Shown: piece by piece, positions 60,039-64,000 of the stretch
Position numbering within the stretch: position 1 is the first letter of the stretch
Layout of the letters: each line of letters begins with the position of its first letter
Assembly: GCA_964418125.1 (NCBI GenBank)
Contig: CAYQKY010000008.1
Coordinates: 1-64,000 of the forward strand
Direction: 5' to 3'
Source: JACJXW01 sp964418125
GTDB lineage: Bacteria; Bacteroidota; Bacteroidia; Chitinophagales; Saprospiraceae
DNA length: 64,000 nt
Position numbers and translations under genes: made by a program
Notes under the pieces: generated by a model
Told to the model about the DNA's origin: nothing
The model's input: the letters and a program-made list of their open reading frames with translations, nothing else
Database searches by the model: none

Positions 60039-61271
60039 ATGCAAAGAATAATCATGATTCTCATAGCCCTCCTCGGCTTCCTGCCCCTGCTGACGGGCCA
60101 GCAAATGATGAAGGACCCGGCGCTGGGCCTCAAAGTGGATGTCGTTTATCTCTCTTCCGACCTGCTGGAAGGCCGGGAAACCGGTAAAGAAGGCGAAGCC
60201 ATGGCGGCTCAGTACATTGCCCACCGCTTTGATGAGCTGGGTCTGGAGCCCAAAGGCACAGGCGGCAGTTGGTTCCAGTCTTTCGACTTTGACTACAAAG
60301 CCCATCCGTACGCCGAAAAGGGAGAAGCCCGCACCGGCAGAAATGTCCTGGGCTACCTCGATAACGGAGCGGAGGCCACCGTCATCATCGGCGCCCACTA
60401 CGACCACCTGGGCCACGGCATCATGGGCTCCCTCGACGCCGGCGGCCCCGCCATCCACAACGGCGCCGACGACAACGCCAGCGGCGTGGCCGCCATGCTG
60501 CGCATCGCCGAAGAGCTGAAAAACGGAAGGGCAAAGAACAACAACTACCTCTTCATGGGTTTTTCCGGTGAAGAGATGGGCCTGTACGGGTCCAAGTACT
60601 TCGCCAACAACCCGACGCTCAACCTGGGCAAGGTAAATTACATGCTCAATATGGACATGGTGGGGCGCCTCAATGAGGAGAAAGTGCTGGCCGTGAACGG
60701 CGCCGGCACCTCCCCCTCCTGGAAAGAAGTGATCGAAGGGCTGTCTATCGGCGGCATTCAAACCAAAACCTCAGACTCCGGCATCGGGCCGTCCGACCAT
60801 ACCTCATTCTACCTCAAGGACATCCCGGCGCTGCACTTCTTCACCGGCCAGCACACCGACTACCATAAGCCCTCCGATGATGCTGAGCTCGTCAACTATG
60901 AGGGGCTACTGCTGGTCACAGACTACATCCTCGCCCTGATCGAAGAGCTGGATGACAACGGCAAGCTCGCCTTCACCAAGACCAAAGACGAAGATGAAAG
61001 CCGTCGGGCGGCTTCTTTCAAAGTCACTCTTGGCGTCATGCCGGACTACGTCTACAGCGGCGAAGGGATGCGCATCGACGGCGTCATCGACGGGCGCCCG
61101 GGCGCCGAGGCCGGCCTGGAAAACGGCGATATCATCATCAAGATCGGGGATACGGAAGTAAAGGACATCTACGGCTATATGGAAGGCCTGGGCAAGTTCA
61201 AAACCGGCGATAAAACCACGGTAGTAGTAAAAAGGGGCGAAGAGATCCTGGAGAAAGAAGTGGAATTTTAA
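60039..61271 (+). CDS. M28 family zinc aminopeptidase with C-terminal PDZ domain
   Basis: 410 aa from the ATG at 60039, which begins a signal peptide (IMILIALLGFLPLLTGQ). The M28 core has all zinc ligands and the catalytic Glu: GAHYDHLG, NGADDNASG, GFSGEEMGLYG, LNMDMVGR and the late HTDYHKPSDD. A PDZ domain follows (about 315-405; RPGAEAGLENGDIIIKIGD). Such secreted peptidases trim amino acids from peptides. The extra frame upstream of 60039 overlaps the hairpin stack and is not used. Confidence 0.9.
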   Translation: MQRIIMILIALLGFLPLLTGQQMMKDPALGLKVDVVYLSSDLLEGRETGKEGEAMAAQYIAHRFDELGLEPKGTGGSWFQSFDFDYKAHPYAEKGEARTGRNVLGYLDNGAEATVIIGAHYDHLGHGIMGSLDAGGPAIHNGADDNASGVAAMLRIAEELKNGRAKNNNYLFMGFSGEEMGLYGSKYFANNPTLNLGKVNYMLNMDMVGRLNEEKVLAVNGAGTSPSWKEVIEGLSIGGIQTKTSDSGIGPSDHTSFYLKDIPALHFFTGQHTDYHKPSDDAELVNYEGLLLVTDYILALIEELDDNGKLAFTKTKDEDESRRAASFKVTLGVMPDYVYSGEGMRIDGVIDGRPGAEAGLENGDIIIKIGDTEVKDIYGYMEGLGKFKTGDKTTVVVKRGEEILEKEVEF

Positions 61272-61340
61272 CATTGGCGGGGCAGCCCTTTTCAGGCGCC
61301 GCCCCGCAGCAATGATCCGCGGAATTGACTATTGGTTGTG

Positions 61341-61348
61341 TATATTTG
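61341..61348 (+). promoter_or_regulatory. -7 box upstream of polX
   Basis: TATATTTG is an exact TAnnTTTG match. It would give a leader of about 200 nt before the polX ATG at 61552; no structure was recognised in that leader. Confidence 0.45.
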
Positions 61349-61551
61349 CCAATCTGGTCAATAGAGACGAAACTGCACCGGCAGGCGTACAGACGTTCTT
61401 ATTGCTCTGCCTCCCTGCACGCCGGGCTTCCAATCCGGCATGCTTTTCACAAAAGCAATGGCTGCTTCATCACAGCCGACTTGCCGAAAAGCACTTTCAC
61501 CACCTTTATTTGCCGGCCGGGGAATGGTTACCCCCTGAAAAAAGGAATTTT

Positions 61552-63216
61552 ATGACCAATAAAGAGATTGCCAAAAGCTTCCAAGTGCTGGGAAGCCTGA
61601 TGGAACTCCACGGGGAGAACCCCTTCAAGATACGTTCCTACCAGAATGCCTATCGCACCCTGCGCTCCCTGGACAAGCCGCTGGAGGAGATGGAGGAGGC
61701 GGAGATCGCCGGAATAAAAGGCGTTGGTAAGGCCATCAGCGGCAAGATCAGAGAACTGGTGGAAAACGGGCAGATGCAGACTCTGGAAAGATACAGGGCG
61801 AAAACGCCCGAAGGCATTCAGGAGATGCTCAACATCAAGGGGTTCGGGCCCAAGAAGATCATGGCAGTATGGCAGGGACTGGGCGTAGAATCCATCGGCG
61901 AACTCCTCTATGCTGTCAACGAGAACCGGCTGGTAGAACTGAAGGGATTTGGAAAAAAAACGCAGGAGGAACTGCGCAAGCAGCTCGAGTATTACCAGCG
62001 CTCCAAACACAAATACCACTATGCTGCCCTCGAAAAAGAAGCGGAAGAGCTGGAACAAGTCGCGGCTGAAGCTCTTCCGGGCGCCCGGGTGAACCTCTGC
62101 GGCCCCATCCGGCGGCGGGCCAATATAGTGGAGCGCATCGACCTGCTCATCGGCTTTGAGGGCAAACTGGAGCCTTTCTTTGAAAAAGCCCGCCTCAAAA
62201 AAGTGGAGGAAAAGGGAACCCCCATTACCGCTCAGACAGCCGCCGATACACCAGTAAATATTTACCGCTGCTCCCCCGCTGAATTCGGCTCCCGCCTCTT
62301 CAAACTCAGCAGTACCTCCGATTTCCTGGAGGCTTTTACCAACGCCAACGGCAGCCCGGTTGACAATAGCCTGGCGGAAGAAACGGAAGTTTTTGATAAA
62401 GCGGGCCTGCCCTTTATCCTCCCCGAGTTACGTGAACAGGACTGGGCAGTCGAACTGGCACGGGAAGGAACCCTGCCTGAACTGATCATAGAAAGCGACA
62501 TAAAGGGTGTCGTCCATGCCCACAGTACTTACAGCGACGGCGGCCACAGCCTCCGCGATATGGCGCTCTACGCCAAAGGGCTGGGCTATGAATACCTGGG
62601 CATGACCGACCACTCCAAATCAGCCTTCTACGCCAACGGCCTGCAGCCGGAGCGTGTCTTTCAACAGATGGAAGAGATCGACGCTTTGAATAAAGAACTG
62701 GCGCCCTTCCGCATCTTCAAAGGCATCGAAAGCGACATCCTCAACGACGGCGCTCTCGACTACGAGGAAGATGTGCTCAAGGCCTTCGATTTCATCATCG
62801 CCTCCGTCCACTCCAACCTGCGCATGGATGAGGACAAAGCCACCCGGCGCCTGCTCACTGCTATCGAAAACCCCTTCACTACCATTCTAGGACACCCCAC
62901 CGGCCGGCTGCTCCTCTCCCGCGAGGGCTACCCCATCGACCACAAAAAGGTGATCGACGCCTGTGCCGCCAACGGCGTGGCCATAGAGCTCAACGCCAAC
63001 CCCTATCGCCTCGACCTCGACTGGAGCTGGATCCCGTATGCCCTGGAAAAAGGCGTGCTCATCTCCGTCAATCCGGATGCGCATAGCAAAGAAGGCATCC
63101 ACGATATTCACTTTGGAGTGCTTTCTGCCCGCAAGGGCGGGCTGACGAAAGAGATGTGTTTGAATGCCAAGGGGGTTGAGGAGTTTGGGGAATGGGTAAA
63201 AAGGCTATCCGTCTAA
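61552..63216 (+). CDS. polX: PolX-type protein with degenerate polymerase and intact PHP domain
   Basis: 554 aa. The N-terminal 8-kDa and helix-hairpin-helix modules are clear (HGENPFKIRSYQNAYRTLR; GIKGVGKAISGKI; IKGFGPKKI). In the nucleotidyltransferase core, the usual GSxRR...DxD reads GPIRRRANIVERID, so the first catalytic Asp is Arg195, and the third Asp (usually PVDL) is Asn236 (PVNIY). The polymerase site is therefore probably dead. The C-terminal PHP domain keeps its metal ligands (HAHSTYSDG, MTDHSKS, GIESDIL, ASVHSNL, GHPTGRLL, NPDAHS), so a 3'-5' exonuclease or phosphoesterase activity in DNA repair is likely. The start at 61552 fits the family; the long frame upstream is leader. Confidence 0.9.
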   Translation: MTNKEIAKSFQVLGSLMELHGENPFKIRSYQNAYRTLRSLDKPLEEMEEAEIAGIKGVGKAISGKIRELVENGQMQTLERYRAKTPEGIQEMLNIKGFGPKKIMAVWQGLGVESIGELLYAVNENRLVELKGFGKKTQEELRKQLEYYQRSKHKYHYAALEKEAEELEQVAAEALPGARVNLCGPIRRRANIVERIDLLIGFEGKLEPFFEKARLKKVEEKGTPITAQTAADTPVNIYRCSPAEFGSRLFKLSSTSDFLEAFTNANGSPVDNSLAEETEVFDKAGLPFILPELREQDWAVELAREGTLPELIIESDIKGVVHAHSTYSDGGHSLRDMALYAKGLGYEYLGMTDHSKSAFYANGLQPERVFQQMEEIDALNKELAPFRIFKGIESDILNDGALDYEEDVLKAFDFIIASVHSNLRMDEDKATRRLLTAIENPFTTILGHPTGRLLLSREGYPIDHKKVIDACAANGVAIELNANPYRLDLDWSWIPYALEKGVLISVNPDAHSKEGIHDIHFGVLSARKGGLTKEMCLNAKGVEEFGEWVKRLSV

Positions 63217-63306
63217 GGTTGGACAGAATATTCCAGGGGCTTGGACGGTGTACGGGCCAATGACAGCCCTTGGGTATGTACGATGTACGGGGCTGTCCAA
63301 CCTTAG
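63213..63306. repeat. Long-loop hairpin overlapping the polX stop
   Basis: CTAAGGTTGGACAG (63213-63226) and its exact complement (63293-63306) enclose 66 nt, itself partly self-complementary (GTACGGGCC / GTACGGGGC words). It includes the polX stop codon. No T-tract. Confidence 0.65.
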
Positions 63307-63332
63307 AATGGTAGCTGGTGAAAAATAATTCA

Positions 63333-63914
63333 TTACCCTCCCGCACTGAACAATCCCGCAAACCCCATAAACGCCATCGACAAGATCCCCGCAATGATCA
63401 GGTTCAGGGCAGTGCCTTCGATCACCTTTGGAATGTCCAGTATTTTCGTCTCCTCCCGGATGCCGGCCAGCAACACCAGCGCCAGGGTGACGCCCCCGCC
63501 GGCCCCCAGGGCGTAGAACAGGCCTTCCACCAGGCCGTATCCTTTATTGGTAGAGAAGAGGGCCAGCCCCAGGATGGCGCAGTTGGTCGTGATCAAGGGC
63601 AGGAAGATCCCCAGGGCGCGGAACAGTTCCGGGCTGAGCTTTTTTACCGCCATCTCCACGAACTGCACAGTGCTGGCAATAACGATGATAAAACTGATCA
63701 GGCGCAGGTAGGGCGCATAAGGCAGGACAAAAGTATTCAGCCCCCAGGCGCAGACCGCCGTGATGAGCATGACGAAGATATTCGCCAGCCCCAGGCGGAA
63801 GGCCGTCTCCAACCGTCCGGAAACGCCCAGGAACGGGCACAACCCCAGGAAATAGGCCAGGGTGAAGTTGTTGATCAGCAGGGCCGATATGAATATCCAG
63901 AGGAGGTCTTGCAT
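63333..63914 (-). CDS. rnfA: Electron transport complex subunit RnfA (RsxA)
   Basis: 193 aa, the standard RnfA length, six membrane helices. Hallmarks: NNFTLAYFLGLCPFLGVSGRL, LPLITTNCAILGLALF and the conserved half-helix cysteines (LCPF and TTNC) that hold a shared iron-sulfur cluster with RnfE. RnfA is part of the Na+/H+-pumping ferredoxin:NAD oxidoreductase. NqrE is the close alternative, but the early NNFTLAYFLGLCPF favours RnfA. Other subunits are not seen; the 86 bp to the window edge are non-coding. The ATG at 63914 is chosen over an unsupported upstream frame. Confidence 0.85.
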   Translation of the reverse strand: MQDLLWIFISALLINNFTLAYFLGLCPFLGVSGRLETAFRLGLANIFVMLITAVCAWGLNTFVLPYAPYLRLISFIIVIASTVQFVEMAVKKLSPELFRALGIFLPLITTNCAILGLALFSTNKGYGLVEGLFYALGAGGGVTLALVLLAGIREETKILDIPKVIEGTALNLIIAGILSMAFMGFAGLFSAGG

Positions 63915-64000
63915 GGTTAAATGGTTAGATAGCTGGATTGTTGGATGGCTGGGCAAAGCCGATCGAAACAAACCGTTACATTTATAATCATTACTTTTGT

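Overview
The window looks like chromosome of a Bacteroidota bacterium, most likely of the Saprospiria/Lewinella type (the lineage is inference). What points there: several secreted proteins end in type IX secretion system (T9SS) sorting domains with the YPNP motif; there are two PorE-like envelope proteins, DUF1573, WG-repeat and S46 peptidase proteins; Bacteroidota -7 boxes (TAnnTTTG) precede several genes; and codons are rich in G/C at the third position. There are no rRNA or tRNA genes, no CRISPR array, no phage block and no complete insertion sequence.

Layout. 0.2-10 kb: xylulokinase-type sugar kinase, YhdH-type reductase, a PDZ/T9SS protein, ClpB and a DPP7-like S46 peptidase. 10-16.4 kb: a serine beta-lactamase-fold gene with two palindromic operators, an ABC exporter pair, MqnD, two tandem sigma-54-type promoter/terminator units that look like small RNA genes, and alanine dehydrogenase. 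16.4-23.3 kb: two PorE-like proteins (one ending in SPOR domains, one in OmpA_C) around a Kazal protein and a 5'-truncated BON-repeat gene. 23.5-28 kb: MOSC protein, UbiA-type prenyltransferase (with MqnD, consistent with futalosine-route menaquinone synthesis), DUF1573 lipoprotein, ClC-CBS transporter. 28-43 kb: surface and secreted proteins, namely a tail-fibre-like protein, a reprolysin-like T9SS protease, two further T9SS cargos (one 5'-truncated and carrying a foldback element), a TPR protein, lipoproteins, an S8 protease and an OmpA/TSP3 protein. 43-51 kb: PurE, WG-repeat lipoprotein, NrtR-like Nudix protein, macrodomain protein, CoaD, HAD phosphatase, P5C dehydrogenase. 51-56 kb: Asp-box lipoprotein, lipoprotein pullulanase and SLC45-type sugar transporter (alpha-glucan use). 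56-59.4 kb: an AT-richer accessory patch with a decayed RecQ-like helicase and an AbiEii-type toxin/antitoxin pair. 59.4-64 kb: CcbP-like protein, M28 peptidase with PDZ, a PolX with a degenerate polymerase site, and RnfA at the edge.

The least ordinary content is non-coding: (i) two consecutive sigma-54-type promoters each followed 40-60 bp later by a strong intrinsic terminator; (ii) a family of 164-bp foldback elements with 17-bp terminal inverted repeats (two full copies, one 55-bp deletion derivative, one possible remnant), one lying inside an open reading frame; (iii) many long-stem hairpins built from simple 'words', placed just after stop codons. Start codons were moved inward from the longest frame wherever a signal peptide, domain start or nearby ATG made that clearly better. 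GC statements are by eye, not computed.
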